Shown piece by piece: positions 37,557 through 47,198 of a stretch of DNA of 47,358 bases; position 1 is the first letter of the stretch; each line of letters begins with the position of its first letter. Below the pieces are notes generated by a model that saw only the letters and a program-made list of their open reading frames with translations, searched no databases and was not told the DNA's origin. This DNA is from Acinetobacter puyangensis. GTDB lineage: Bacteria; Pseudomonadota; Gammaproteobacteria; Pseudomonadales; Moraxellaceae. The stretch is from contig NZ_OANT01000015.1 in NCBI RefSeq assembly GCF_900096995.1, positions 1 through 47,358 of the forward strand. Direction: 5' to 3'. A program made the translations under genes and the position numbers.

Positions 37557-39164
37557 TCACACATGTGCTGATGGGGCTTGGGGATCTTTCTTTTCCGTAT
37601 GCTGTTCACGATGAATGCCGGACATTAACAAACCAATTTGTTCGGCATTGGTTTCCCGTGTCACAATGGATTGCGATAATTCACCACTGGCAAGTACACA
37701 AATACGGTCACTGATTTCAAACAGTTCTTCTAGTTCTTCCGAAATCACCAGAATAGCAACACCCTGTCGGGACAAATCAATTAAGGTCTGACGGATAAAC
37801 ATGGAAGCACCGACATCAACGCCCCAAGTTGGCTGCGAAACAATTAAAAATTTTGGATGTTGCAGAATTTCCCGTCCCACAATAAATTTTTGTAAATTAC
37901 CACCAGACAAGGAACGGGCTTCGGCATCTGCGCCACTAGCTTTGACACTGAATTTGGCAATACATTGCTCGGCAAATTGCCGGGTTTTGGCAAAATCAAT
38001 CAGTCCTAATTTGGTCAAACCATGCCGAAATGCAGTCAGTAAGGCATTTTGTGACAAGCTCATATTCGGCACAGCACCACGTCCCAAACGCTCTTCCGGA
38101 ACAAAGCCCAGACCCAGATTACGGCGTTCGCCCGCTTTCAAATTGCTGATATCACGACCTTGCAGACTAATCTTGCCGGTCTTGCCCGTGGTTTCACCTG
38201 AAAGTAAAGACAACAATTCGGCCTGACCATTGCCGGAAATCCCGGCAATACCAATAATCTCACCGGTTTTAACTTCGAGATTGATGTCCTTAAGTGAAAC
38301 ACCAAACGGATCATCCGAGAGATAATCAAGATGTTCTACCTGAAATAATGCGGTTTGTTCACCAGCATAATCGCTACGCACATAGGTCGGTAATTCCCGT
38401 CCAATCATTAGCCGAGCCAAATCACTGGTACTTTGTTCACGCGGATCGACATTCCCTGTGACTCGGCCATTACGCAAAATTGTGGCCTCGTCACACAGAT
38501 CTTTAATTTCATGTAATTTATGACTGATATACAGAATAGAAACACCCTGTGCCGACAGTTGACGCAAGGTTTTAAATAATTGCTGTACCGCCTGCGGGGT
38601 CAACACTGAGGTCGGTTCGTCCAGAATAATCAGGGATGGACTCTGTAATAAACAGCGGATAATCTCAACCCGTTGCCGTTCTCCCACGGACAAGGAATAG
38701 ACTTCCCGACGTGGATCCACCGGCAAGCCATATTGTTCGGATACTTCGATAATTTTTTTGCTTAATTCGGCAAGGTCAATTTTGTCGTCCAGACCGAGTG
38801 AAATATTTTCAACCACCGTCAGGGTTTCAAATAAAGAAAAATGCTGATAAACCATGCCAATGCCAAGCTTTCTTGCCATTGCCGGGCTATCAATCCGGAC
38901 TTCCTTGCCATTCCATACAATTTGACCGGTATCCGCTTTGGTCGCACCATAAATGATTTTCATGAGCGTGCTTTTGCCAGCCCCGTTCTCACCTAAAATG
39001 GCGTGAATCTGACCCGGTTTGACTTTTAAATTTATACTGTCATTGGCTTTAAGCGAATTATAGCTTTTGCTGATATTGATCAATTCCAGACGAGGAATTG
39101 ACGTCGGTGCAACAGGTTTATCCGCCGATGTTGTATTTAATAAATCTTCAGATACATTCATCAT
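37557..39164 (-). CDS. BMP-type ABC importer ATPase, tandem cassettes
   Basis: This 535-residue double ATPase energises the importer. The first cassette has Walker [13 protein letters not shown] and signature [11 protein letters not shown] with Walker [13 protein letters not shown]. The second has the altered P-loop [11 protein letters not shown] and signature [15 protein letters not shown], as usual for sugar and nucleoside importers of this class. The N-terminal 25 residues are a variable extension. It follows the binding-protein gene after about 100 bases. Confidence 0.92.
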   Translation of the reverse strand: MMNVSEDLLNTTSADKPVAPTSIPRLELINISKSYNSLKANDSINLKVKPGQIHAILGENGAGKSTLMKIIYGATKADTGQIVWNGKEVRIDSPAMARKLGIGMVYQHFSLFETLTVVENISLGLDDKIDLAELSKKIIEVSEQYGLPVDPRREVYSLSVGERQRVEIIRCLLQSPSLIILDEPTSVLTPQAVQQLFKTLRQLSAQGVSILYISHKLHEIKDLCDEATILRNGRVTGNVDPREQSTSDLARLMIGRELPTYVRSDYAGEQTALFQVEHLDYLSDDPFGVSLKDINLEVKTGEIIGIAGISGNGQAELLSLLSGETTGKTGKISLQGRDISNLKAGERRNLGLGFVPEERLGRGAVPNMSLSQNALLTAFRHGLTKLGLIDFAKTRQFAEQCIAKFSVKASGADAEARSLSGGNLQKFIVGREILQHPKFLIVSQPTWGVDVGASMFIRQTLIDLSRQGVAILVISEELEELFEISDRICVLASGELSQSIVTRETNAEQIGLLMSGIHREQHTEKKDPQAPSAHV

Positions 39165-39265
39165 TCATGCTCTATTATATGGCCACGTCTAGCATCATCT
39201 ACACGCAAATGAAAATTTAAGGTGCTAACTCGTAAGCCACCACCCGGATTCACTTTTTTGATTCA

Positions 39266-40366
39266 TTATTTGGGTAAAGAACCTTCTACGCCTTTAACGT
39301 AATAGTTCATTTTACTTAAAGTGGCATCAGTCAAATATTTACCCTGTGCAACCACAAGACCGCCAGCCTGATTGTAAATTGGTCCAGTAAATGGATGGAA
39401 TTTGCCACTTTGAATGGCATCACGCACCGCCAGTGCTTTGGCTTTTGCTGGTGCAGAAACACCCGGGCCAAAGCTTTCAATATTAACTGCGCCCTGACGC
39501 ACGCCATACCAGATAGCACTTGGTTTCCAAGTTTTATTCGCCACTTGAGTCATGACCGGTGTATAAATTTTTTCCCAGTGTAAAACCGATGCAGCCAAAT
39601 GTGCCTTGGCACCGAATTTACTCATGTCGGAATCCCAACCAAAAGCAAATTTACCCTTTTGTTCAGCGGCCTGTACCACAGCCGGAGAGTCAGTGTTTTG
39701 CATAAGTACATCGGCACCCTGCGACATCAGTGCCAAAGCAGCATCACGCTCTTTGCCTGGGTTAAACCATGAATTTACCCAGATCACTTTGGTTTTGATT
39801 TTGGGATTAACACTTTGCGCACCCAGCGTATAGGCATTGATATTACGTACCACTTCCGGAATTGGGAAAGACGCCACAACCCCAAGTACATTGCTTGTGG
39901 TTTTTTGACCTGCAACCACGCCGAGCATATAGGCACCTTCATAGGTTCTGACATCATAGACACCCAGATTTTTTGATGTTTTATAGCCAGTTGCATGCAT
40001 GAACACGACATTTGGGAATTGTTTTGCCACTTTTTCCATGGCATTCATATAACCAAACGAAGTGGCAAAAATGACTTTATTGCCTTGTTGAGCAAGCTGC
40101 CGAATCACACGTTCGGCATCGGCAGTTTCCGGTACATTTTCAATATAAGAGGTCTTGAATTTACCGCCTAATTGTTTCTCTGCCTTAATTCGCCCCTGAT
40201 CGTGAGAATATGTCCAGCCATGGTCACTGGTTGGTCCGATATAGACAAATGCAGCTTTATCCACTGCATGTGCCTGCCCCAGACCCAAAAATCCTACAGT
40301 ACCTGATGCAATTAATATTCCGGCTATTTTTTTTAATCCGGTTTTAAGCTGGCGAATATGTTGCAT
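39266..40366 (-). CDS. BMP-family substrate-binding protein (PnrA-like)
   Basis: This is the periplasmic receptor of the importer. The 366-residue precursor has a signal peptide (basic start, then IAGILIASGTVGFLGLG, site near QAHA). PnrA/BMP features are VYIGPTSDHGWTYSHD, IFATSFGYMNAME and NIESFG. Relatives bind purine nucleosides or nucleobases; the ligand here is unproved but fits the deaminase upstream. It is the first gene of the four-gene importer operon. Confidence 0.92.
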   Translation of the reverse strand: MQHIRQLKTGLKKIAGILIASGTVGFLGLGQAHAVDKAAFVYIGPTSDHGWTYSHDQGRIKAEKQLGGKFKTSYIENVPETADAERVIRQLAQQGNKVIFATSFGYMNAMEKVAKQFPNVVFMHATGYKTSKNLGVYDVRTYEGAYMLGVVAGQKTTSNVLGVVASFPIPEVVRNINAYTLGAQSVNPKIKTKVIWVNSWFNPGKERDAALALMSQGADVLMQNTDSPAVVQAAEQKGKFAFGWDSDMSKFGAKAHLAASVLHWEKIYTPVMTQVANKTWKPSAIWYGVRQGAVNIESFGPGVSAPAKAKALAVRDAIQSGKFHPFTGPIYNQAGGLVVAQGKYLTDATLSKMNYYVKGVEGSLPK

Positions 40367-40526
40367 TTAATTTCTCCAAAATACATGTCATTACAAAATA
40401 TTTATGGTTTTAGCCAAAATTAAATATTTCCAGCATAAAACGATATATAAATATTCCCACTTTAACCATTACTGCAATAACTGTTCCAACTTTTATTTTT
40501 TATTTAAAATAATTTAAAAATATATT

Positions 40527-40561
40527 AAAAAAACATCCAAGTGAGATTAATTCCAACTTGG
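40527..40561 (-). terminator. Weak terminator after the deaminase gene
   Basis: The stem CCAAGT / ACTTGG with a 13-base loop is followed on the minus strand by ATGTTTTTTT. It would separate the deaminase from the importer genes. Confidence 0.4.
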
Positions 40562-40633
40562 ACAGGGATAAAAATTTATTAATGTATAATTTTAGTGCAT
40601 CAATTTTTTAATTATTATTTTTAATGTTTCATT

Positions 40634-41119
40634 TTAACGCACTTGCCAAAAGTCCATTTGCATTTTTGCGGTTTCTTCTTCTACTTCAGGTACGGGACCA
40701 ATCAAATCGACATCTTTTTGGCAATGTTCAAACACATATTTTGAATCAACACTCATGGTCGGATTTTCGGCATGGTTTCCTGTACATTCCAGTAAGCGTT
40801 TCTCTGTCATACCATACACCACACGACCAATATTGGCCCAATAGATGGTGCCAGAACACATACAGCAAGGCTCCACCGCAGTATACAAGGTACATTGCCA
40901 TAAATAATCTGCTGGATAATTGCTTGCAGCCACCCGTGCCAATGTTGATTCTGCATGATTAACGGTGTCAATATTGCATTGTGTTAGCAGAACTGTTTCA
41001 TGATCAGGTGCCACCAAAACTGCACCAAAAGGGTGATGTCCTAATGAAGTTGCACGATGACCAACCTCATTGGACAGACGTAGGAAACGAATAATTTGGG
41101 TTTGGCTAGGACGACTCAT
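40634..41119 (-). CDS. Zinc nucleoside/nucleobase deaminase (guanine deaminase-like)
   Basis: This 161-residue member of the cytidine/deoxycytidylate deaminase fold has the zinc motifs HAES (His and catalytic Glu, TVNHAESTLARVAA) and PCCMCSGTIYWANIG (PCxxC). Its length and the YTAVEPC strand resemble bacterial guanine deaminases of the GuaD type, which turn guanine into xanthine; related enzymes act on cytosine or tRNA adenosine. Context next to a BMP importer and a Rieske oxygenase favours a purine substrate. That is inference. Confidence 0.82.
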   Translation of the reverse strand: MSRPSQTQIIRFLRLSNEVGHRATSLGHHPFGAVLVAPDHETVLLTQCNIDTVNHAESTLARVAASNYPADYLWQCTLYTAVEPCCMCSGTIYWANIGRVVYGMTEKRLLECTGNHAENPTMSVDSKYVFEHCQKDVDLIGPVPEVEEETAKMQMDFWQVR

Positions 41120-41276
41120 AATTTTACTCGCTTAAAACAGGATCAGTTTAAAATATTCTTATTATAAATAGCATATAATTTTATTTATTCGCAATATAAA
41201 TAAATATTAAGTTTTTCTCTTATTTTTAGAGATAAAACATCACGATTAAAATAGAATACACATATTTTAATTGATT

Positions 41277-41310
41277 AAAAAACACCTAATCCATTAATAT
41301 CTGGATTAGG
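41277..41310 (-). terminator. Terminator of the Rieske oxygenase gene
   Basis: A 9-bp perfect stem, CCTAATCCA / TGGATTAGG, with an 8-base loop is followed on the minus strand by TGTTTTTTAAT, about 66 bases after the stop. The oxygenase is therefore a separate transcript from the deaminase. Confidence 0.85.
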
Positions 41311-41376
41311 CATACTACTTCAATTCATTTACTCTTCAAAATTTGGGGAGAAAAGAATAAATGGCGAAGTCTAAAT

Positions 41377-42432
41377 TTAAACAATATACCGTTTGCTTAA
41401 ACCCCACTCAGCCAGAATACGGCGATACGTTGTTGAAGAGCGATCTGCCTCAAAATGGGCTTCCATACTGATGTCCAGTGGTAATTCTTCCGGTTTTTGA
41501 CTTTCCACCAGGTCCTGATCTTCGGCAAAAATTTGTGCGTTAAAATCATAAACCGCTTGTAGATCACCGGTGGTATCAAAGTTACGGGTCAGTGGCACAA
41601 ATAAACGGGTTTTATTGTGCGATATTGGACAGCAGGCATTTAAAATTTTCAAAATACCGTCTTGCGGAAAATGAACCGTGAGTATTGCGGAAAATGGCGG
41701 ATAAACATCAAACACCCGTTTCCATAAAAAATCTGCCGGGGCAAGATGTTGCAAACCATGCGGATAATTACTGACATTGCTGACATATTCGGTATGTAAA
41801 CCATAGGCTGTACGTTCAGTCGAATATTTCGGTACCACAGGATTTTCACGATCGGCAAAAGCATGATGATGAACCCAAGCAAAATGCGCCACATCAATAA
41901 AGCCTTCTAGTTGGCGACCACTGGAACCACCAATATCGACAAAAGGCGGCAAAATCGCTTGATGACCTTCAGTTTCCCATGTATCCAGATCCGGAAAATT
42001 TGCAGTGGCAGGATTACGACTTTGAATACTAGTCCAAATCAGGCCATATTTTAGCACCACCGGAAATTTGGTCAGGGAAAAACGATCAGAAATTTTGGTC
42101 AGTTCCGGTTGAGCCGGAATTTTTGTACACTTCCCTTCCGAGTTATAGTGCAAGCCATGATAAGGGCAGACAATCTCCTCACCTTCCACCCAACCTTTGG
42201 TCAAAGGCACACCACGATGCGGACAAATATCACGGACCAGATGAATATCACCACTTTCAGTTTGATACAATGCCATTTTGACATCGAGTAAGGTAACCTG
42301 CTGCGGTGTGGTGCTAACGTCTTCAATGCGCGCAACTGGATACCAATGCAAAGATAAAATCTCCCAGTCACTGGCATCAAATTCACTATAACAGGGTTTA
42401 TTGACTAAATTTGTTACTGGGATTGCGTTCAT
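41377..42432 (-). CDS. Rieske non-heme iron oxygenase, alpha subunit
   Basis: This is a terminal oxygenase of the aromatic or N-demethylating type. The Rieske [2Fe-2S] centre is CPHRGVPLTKG..CPYHG, Cys70, His72, Cys89 and His92 from the chosen start. The mononuclear iron site DxxHxxxxH is in FIDVAHFAWVHHHAF. I chose ATG 42432 (GAGG five bases upstream), giving 351 residues; an ATG six codons earlier lacks a ribosome site. The partner reductase is not in this window. Substrate possibilities are hypoxanthine-type purines (HpxD-like), methylxanthines or an aromatic acid. The divergent LysR gene points to specific induction. Confidence 0.85.
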   Translation of the reverse strand: MNAIPVTNLVNKPCYSEFDASDWEILSLHWYPVARIEDVSTTPQQVTLLDVKMALYQTESGDIHLVRDICPHRGVPLTKGWVEGEEIVCPYHGLHYNSEGKCTKIPAQPELTKISDRFSLTKFPVVLKYGLIWTSIQSRNPATANFPDLDTWETEGHQAILPPFVDIGGSSGRQLEGFIDVAHFAWVHHHAFADRENPVVPKYSTERTAYGLHTEYVSNVSNYPHGLQHLAPADFLWKRVFDVYPPFSAILTVHFPQDGILKILNACCPISHNKTRLFVPLTRNFDTTGDLQAVYDFNAQIFAEDQDLVESQKPEELPLDISMEAHFEADRSSTTYRRILAEWGLSKRYIV

Positions 42433-42473
42433 ACGCGCCTCGTATTTCATTCAGAATATTGTTTTTTAAAACT

Positions 42474-42491
42474 CTGTATAATTTGATACAG
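42474..42491. promoter_or_regulatory. Candidate LysR operator
   Basis: CTGTATAATTTGATACAG is a perfect 6-bp inverted repeat with a 6-base centre. It sits between the divergent Rieske and LysR genes. The form resembles a LysR box. It also contains AT-rich elements, so a promoter role is possible. Confidence 0.55.
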
Positions 42492-42569
42492 CTTTTGCAT
42501 TCTGTCTATTATAATATTTTATACCTTTCATTCTATTTTTTAGAACACCACCCTGTTTAGAAGCCAATT

Positions 42570-43490
42570 ATGACGATTGCATTTTCCCGATTTTCCGAAT
42601 ATTTTCTGATGGTGGCGAAAAACGAAAGCTTCCGTAAAGCTGCTGATCACCTGCATATTTCAGTTTCTGCGGTACATCGACAAATTGTACTGGCCGAAGA
42701 AGAGCTAGGTGTGCAATTATTTGAACGGATTCCAAATGGCTTAAAATTAACGTTGGCAGGCGAATTGTTATATGCCGATATTTTACGCTGGCAAAAAGAT
42801 TTCAAACAGACCCGTACCCGTTTTGATGAAATTCAGGGCTTAAAGCGTGGTTCGATTGAGTTTGGTTTGATTACTGCATTGAGTGAAGGTTTTATCGTGG
42901 AATGTATTGCGGAAATTAACGAGAAATTTCCGTGGATTAATTTTCAGATTCAAATTCATGATAGTGAACGCATTGCTGCCAAAATTGTCAATACCGAAAT
43001 TGATTTTGGTTTAATTTTAGATCCTTTACAGCATTCTCATCTGGATGTGATTTCATTTATGGAAATTCCCCTTGGTTTTGTTGTGTCGCCCGAGCATCCA
43101 CTGGCACAGCGTGACAAAATTCAGCTTTCCGAAACCATTGATTATCACCATATCATTGCCGATGCTCCCTTGGTGATTCATGATCGAGTCACGTCCATCT
43201 ATAAACGACATCAATTTGTACCGCAAAGGCAAACACAATGTAATGACATCAGGCTAATCTGTTCATTACTGCAAAAAAACTTTGGTATTGCAATCATGTG
43301 CTATCTTGATGCCTATACCCTGCTGCAACAAAAGAAATTAAAATTTATTCCCATTCAGGAAAAAGGTGTGCAACCTTTGACACTGGCTTTATGTACGGCA
43401 CCCAAACGTCAAGTATCTAGAGCCGCACAGATCATGATGAACCAAATCATTGAAAGAATGGAACAGCTTAAAACTTCAAAATTTATTTAA
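42570..43490 (+). CDS. LysR-family transcriptional regulator
   Basis: The 306-residue protein has an N-terminal winged helix-turn-helix (FSRFSEYFLMVAKNESFRKA, HISVSAVHRQI, LGVQLFERIPNGLKLT) and a periplasmic-binding-like effector domain. It is divergent from the Rieske oxygenase, with 137 bases between starts that contain a palindromic site. It most likely activates that gene in response to its substrate. The ribosome site is weak. Confidence 0.92.
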   Translation: MTIAFSRFSEYFLMVAKNESFRKAADHLHISVSAVHRQIVLAEEELGVQLFERIPNGLKLTLAGELLYADILRWQKDFKQTRTRFDEIQGLKRGSIEFGLITALSEGFIVECIAEINEKFPWINFQIQIHDSERIAAKIVNTEIDFGLILDPLQHSHLDVISFMEIPLGFVVSPEHPLAQRDKIQLSETIDYHHIIADAPLVIHDRVTSIYKRHQFVPQRQTQCNDIRLICSLLQKNFGIAIMCYLDAYTLLQQKKLKFIPIQEKGVQPLTLALCTAPKRQVSRAAQIMMNQIIERMEQLKTSKFI

Positions 43491-43516
43491 ATAACCAGTT
43501 AAATCCAGTTGATGCT

Positions 43517-44152
43517 TTATTCGGCCAACTCTGATGCAGAAATGATATGGACACCAGGTTTAGCCTCAACCACACTCTTTAACAGTGCTTTTGCAATATT
43601 TTGAGCAGGACTTGGCTGTAAAACCTTTGGTAAAATGGGCTTAATTTTTTCCAGTATATTGAGTGTCCATTGTTCTGCCGGACGTGATTCCTGACGTTCC
43701 CCTGCAATAATACCGGGACGCACCAAGGTCAAGGATTCAAAGTTTAAATCCGTCAGTGCTTGTTCCAATTCACCTTTGACCTTACTATAAAATATTGGTG
43801 AGTTGGCACTGGCACCCATGGCAGAATTCAGGGCAAAACTTTTCGCCCCATGTTGCTGGGCTTTTTTGGCAAAAATTAGCGGATAATCATAATCGACATG
43901 ACGAAATGCCGCTTTGGAACCCGCTTTTTTCATGGTACTACCCAAAGCACTGATGACCGCATCGACCTGCCAGAAAGCATCGTCTTCTGGCAAATACTCA
44001 AAATCCACCTCAACCACTTGTAGTTTTTCATAATCCAATGCAAGCGGCTTTCTCACAGGCACAATAATCTGGCTAATGGTTGGGTTCAATAAGGCTTGCT
44101 GTAATACATATTCACCGACCAAACCAGTGGCACCAAGTATCATCAGTTTCAT
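43517..44152 (-). CDS. NAD(P)-binding oxidoreductase (SDR/NmrA-like, HTATIP2 type)
   Basis: This 211-residue Rossmann-fold protein has the nucleotide motif GATGLVGEYVL at the N-terminus, then VDAVISALGSTMKKAG and SFALNSAMGASANSPIFYSKVKG, the last including a YxxxK-like arrangement. It resembles short atypical SDR proteins related to HTATIP2. Substrate unknown. It ends 26 bases from the converging LysR gene and lies 91 bases downstream of the alcohol-dehydrogenase-like gene, possibly in one transcript. Confidence 0.85.
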   Translation of the reverse strand: MKLMILGATGLVGEYVLQQALLNPTISQIIVPVRKPLALDYEKLQVVEVDFEYLPEDDAFWQVDAVISALGSTMKKAGSKAAFRHVDYDYPLIFAKKAQQHGAKSFALNSAMGASANSPIFYSKVKGELEQALTDLNFESLTLVRPGIIAGERQESRPAEQWTLNILEKIKPILPKVLQPSPAQNIAKALLKSVVEAKPGVHIISASELAE

Positions 44153-44243
44153 GTTTTTATCCTTATATTATTTCTGTGAATATTACCCTAACACAATTCA
44201 GATCTGATCTGTGATGTCTTTGCTTAATGACAACATACTTTGA

Positions 44244-45281
44244 CTAAAAGCCCTCCAGCACAATTTTACCTTTTACCCGCCCTTGTTCCAGTAAAGCATG
44301 CACAGCTTTCAGATTGGCTGCATTAATTGTTCCGTAAATCTCAGTGACTGTAGTTTGTATCACGCCCTGATCCACCAGCTCGGCAAGCGATTGCAACAAA
44401 TCGCCCTGTTTTTGTATATCAGGCGTGGTAAATAAAGATCGGGTGAACATCATTTCCCAATGGACGGAGATAGATTTACGCTTTAATACATTAATATCAA
44501 AACTATCCGGATCATCAATCACGCCCAAACGACCTTGCGGTGCAATCAATTCGGCAATTTGTGGTAAATATTGCTGGCTATGGCTGGTGGAAAAAATAAA
44601 TTGCGGTGCATCAAGACCCAGTTGCTTAATTTGTTCAGGCATGGCGTGTTGATGATTAATCACAAAATCCGCACCGAGTTGTTTTACCCATGCTTCTGTT
44701 TCAGGTCGAGATGCTGTGGCAATAATTTTTAAATTGGTTTTGGCTTTTAATAACTGGATTGCAATCGAACCCACCCCACCAGCTGCGCCAATAATTAAAA
44801 TACTTGGCTTATTTTGGTCATGGCTTGGATCATTATTTTGGTAAATAGGTGATTGTACCTGTAAACGCTCAAATAGCATTTCCCATGCAGTAATCGCCGT
44901 TAAGGGTAATGCCGCACTATGTGCAAAATTCAGACTTTTAGGTTTGTGCGCCACAATACGTTCATCAACTGCCTGTAATTGTGCATTACTGCCCTGCCGA
45001 TTAATCGCCCCTGCGTACCAGACCTCATCACCGACTTTAAAATTTTGTACTTGATCGCCTACAGCCCGAACAACCCCTGCTGCATCCCAACCTAAAATTT
45101 TCCATTGTCCTGCATCTGCTGCAACATTCTGTCTGATTTTATAATCTACCGGATTCACAGAAATGGCTTTTACTTCTACCAATAAATCTCGGGGCTGAAC
45201 AATAGGTTCAGCAAGTTCAATATCAATTAAAGCATCATCACGCTCAATCGAACCATTTTGTTGATAGGCAACTGCTTTCAT
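44244..45281 (-). CDS. Quinone oxidoreductase-like MDR alcohol dehydrogenase
   Basis: This is a medium-chain dehydrogenase/reductase of the zinc-independent group. It has the N-terminal GroES-like part (NPVDYKIRQ, LGWDAAGVVRAVGDQV) and the NADPH site IIGAAGGVGSIAIQLLKA; no structural-zinc cysteine cluster is visible. I chose ATG 45281 (AGGAG nine bases upstream, 345 residues); ATG 45287 is too close to it. It is divergent from an HxlR regulator, an arrangement seen in quinone or electrophile stress control. It may reduce quinones or enones. Confidence 0.88.
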   Translation of the reverse strand: MKAVAYQQNGSIERDDALIDIELAEPIVQPRDLLVEVKAISVNPVDYKIRQNVAADAGQWKILGWDAAGVVRAVGDQVQNFKVGDEVWYAGAINRQGSNAQLQAVDERIVAHKPKSLNFAHSAALPLTAITAWEMLFERLQVQSPIYQNNDPSHDQNKPSILIIGAAGGVGSIAIQLLKAKTNLKIIATASRPETEAWVKQLGADFVINHQHAMPEQIKQLGLDAPQFIFSTSHSQQYLPQIAELIAPQGRLGVIDDPDSFDINVLKRKSISVHWEMMFTRSLFTTPDIQKQGDLLQSLAELVDQGVIQTTVTEIYGTINAANLKAVHALLEQGRVKGKIVLEGF

Positions 45282-45379
45282 GGTCATATACTCCTGTTGA
45301 GAATATTGATAGCCTACACTACTATTACAATCAGATTATACAGACAACTTTCATACATAGTGTCAAAAAGGATACCATT

Positions 45380-45796
45380 ATGTCCAAACTTAAACATTCA
45401 CGTTTTGATTGTGTTCCTGGCTGTTCTGTCGAAGCAGCCATTGGCCTGATTGATGGAAAATGGAAGTGCATTATTCTCTGGCATTTACTTGAGAAACAAA
45501 TCCTGCGCTTTAACCAACTCAAAAAGCATATTCCCAACGTGACCCAGCGTATGTTGACCAATCAACTTAGAGAACTAGAACAAGATGGACTGATTATTCG
45601 TACCGTATATCCGCAAGTCCCACCCAAAGTCGAATATCAACTGTCACAATTAGGCCAGACATTAACGCCAATTTTAATCGCACTAAAAAATTGGGGAGAT
45701 ACACATATCAGCCTGTATGGGAAGCCTATAGAACTAGAATCCAATTTGCCTTTAAAAGAAATCACTTATCCTTTTGTTTTATCCTTATCATCATAA
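45380..45796 (+). CDS. HxlR-family regulator with N-terminal cysteines
   Basis: The 138-residue winged-helix protein has the HxlR core (GLIDGKWKCIILWHLL, RFNQLKKHIPNVTQRML, LRELEQDGLI). Cys11 and Cys15 precede the core (FDCVPGCSVEAA), and a third Cys lies in KWKCI. Such cysteines serve as redox or quinone sensors in YodB/QorR-type members. AGGA lies eight bases before the ATG. It likely represses the divergent quinone-oxidoreductase-like gene. Confidence 0.92.
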   Translation: MSKLKHSRFDCVPGCSVEAAIGLIDGKWKCIILWHLLEKQILRFNQLKKHIPNVTQRMLTNQLRELEQDGLIIRTVYPQVPPKVEYQLSQLGQTLTPILIALKNWGDTHISLYGKPIELESNLPLKEITYPFVLSLSS

Positions 45797-45847
45797 GGTA
45801 AAGTGTTGTAAAGACGTGTACTGACAGTAATCTTGCTTATCATCGGT

Positions 45848-46507
45848 TTATAAATCTTCATCCAAAACCCGTAATTCTTCATAAGCCAACATGACATGCT
45901 GCTGAAATGCGGCACGTTGAGTTAGCGATTGATAATATCGCCAGAGTGCAGGTCGGGTTTTACGAACAATCGGAATGTCAAAATAACGAAATAGAACATG
46001 ACCAAACTGAATATCCGCCAATGTAAAAAATTCACCGGCAAGAAAAGGATGTTGTGTTAACTGTATTTCTGCAATATCGAGGAAATGATCCAAAGCAGTG
46101 ATAGCCTGTTGTATGGCAATTGGATCACGTTTGGATGGTGCAGTCCGTATAACACGCCAAAATACAGGTCCGGTAAAATTCAAGGCGATATTCAATTTCG
46201 ACCATTCTGCCCATTTATCGATTTGAGCACGAGCTTGGCTGGCTTTAGGCCAGAATGTATCGCTGCCATACTGATCCGCTAGATAACGCACTATTGCGCC
46301 CGTTTCCCATAATGGCGCCGCATCACCATCTTGTAACACAGGTACTGTGCCATTCGGATTCATTGCCAGAAATTCATAACGATCATTTCCGCCATAGCGA
46401 TGCCCAACATTATGGCGGATATAAGTCAAATTCAATTCTGCAACGCACCACATCAAGGCCTGTACATTTGATGACGTTTGTCTTCCCCATATTTCAAGTT
46501 GTGCCAT
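45848..46507 (-). CDS. Glutathione S-transferase family protein
   Basis: The 219-residue protein has a thioredoxin-fold N-terminus (LEIWGRQTSSNVQALMW, GTVPVLQDGD, WETGAIVRYLA, the latter being the glutathione gamma-glutamyl site) and an all-helical C-terminus with FTLADIQFG. It probably conjugates or reduces small electrophiles; substrate unknown. The HxlR gene converges on it from the other side, and no terminator was found between them. Confidence 0.92.
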   Translation of the reverse strand: MAQLEIWGRQTSSNVQALMWCVAELNLTYIRHNVGHRYGGNDRYEFLAMNPNGTVPVLQDGDAAPLWETGAIVRYLADQYGSDTFWPKASQARAQIDKWAEWSKLNIALNFTGPVFWRVIRTAPSKRDPIAIQQAITALDHFLDIAEIQLTQHPFLAGEFFTLADIQFGHVLFRYFDIPIVRKTRPALWRYYQSLTQRAAFQQHVMLAYEELRVLDEDL

Positions 46508-46804
46508 TTTTGTCTACTTGTCCGATAAATTGGTCATCAATTTTGCTTAATCCTACAATATATAAGCATAACAAAATCCAGAGCCGTCCCAATTGAATTA
46601 TGCTGCAATACTTATGATTTTATTTAAAAGGATCATGATGGTATCCGCTAGATCAAAGCGTGATCTATAATAAGTTTTTCCCATGATTAACATGATGAAA
46701 AAAAACATGATACCCGTTCAAAAAAACCATTCATCATCGTATGATAGATAAACAAGAACGGTAAATAATTTTTTGATACCACTTCATATCCACGAGGATT
46801 AAAC
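46508..46804. other. Spacer between GST and lipoprotein genes
   Basis: About 297 bases with no ORF. The right half should hold the lipoprotein promoter. No clear repeat or RNA is seen. Confidence 0.5.
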
Positions 46805-47179
46805 ATGAATAAAATATTGATTGTGTTAGGTTTGGCTGCAACAGTTGCAATGGTGGGCTGTGCTAAAAAAGATGAAGCCGCTGTAGAAGCAAAAACAGAT
46901 CAAGTTGAGCAACATGTAGACCATGATGCACAGGAAGCCGAAGTTAAACTGGATGAAGCAAAAACTGATGCTAAAGCTGCTGCCGATCATGCTGCCAATA
47001 AAGTAGAACAGGCTGGCGAAGCAACTGCGGATGCAACTAAACAGGCCGCAGAATCAACTAAACAAGCGGCTAAAAATGCTGCGGATGCGACTGCAACAGC
47101 TGCTAAAGATGCTACAGCAAAAGTTGCAGGTGTAATTGAGAAAACTGCTGGAGATGTTAAAGAAGCTGCTCAAAACTAA
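46805..47179 (+). CDS. Ala/Lys-rich LEA-like lipoprotein
   Basis: The 124-residue protein has a lipoprotein signal ending in VGC (lipobox Cys19 in VAMVGCAKKD), so it is membrane-anchored. The mature part is almost all Ala, Lys, Asp, Glu and Thr, with repeats such as DATKQAAESTKQAAKNAA that predict a long amphipathic helix, like LEA or apolipoprotein-type stress proteins. AGGATTAAAC precedes the ATG. The function is unknown; a desiccation or envelope role is only a guess. Confidence 0.88.
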   Translation: MNKILIVLGLAATVAMVGCAKKDEAAVEAKTDQVEQHVDHDAQEAEVKLDEAKTDAKAAADHAANKVEQAGEATADATKQAAESTKQAAKNAADATATAAKDATAKVAGVIEKTAGDVKEAAQN

Positions 47180-47198
47180 TTTTTAAACGAACAATATC

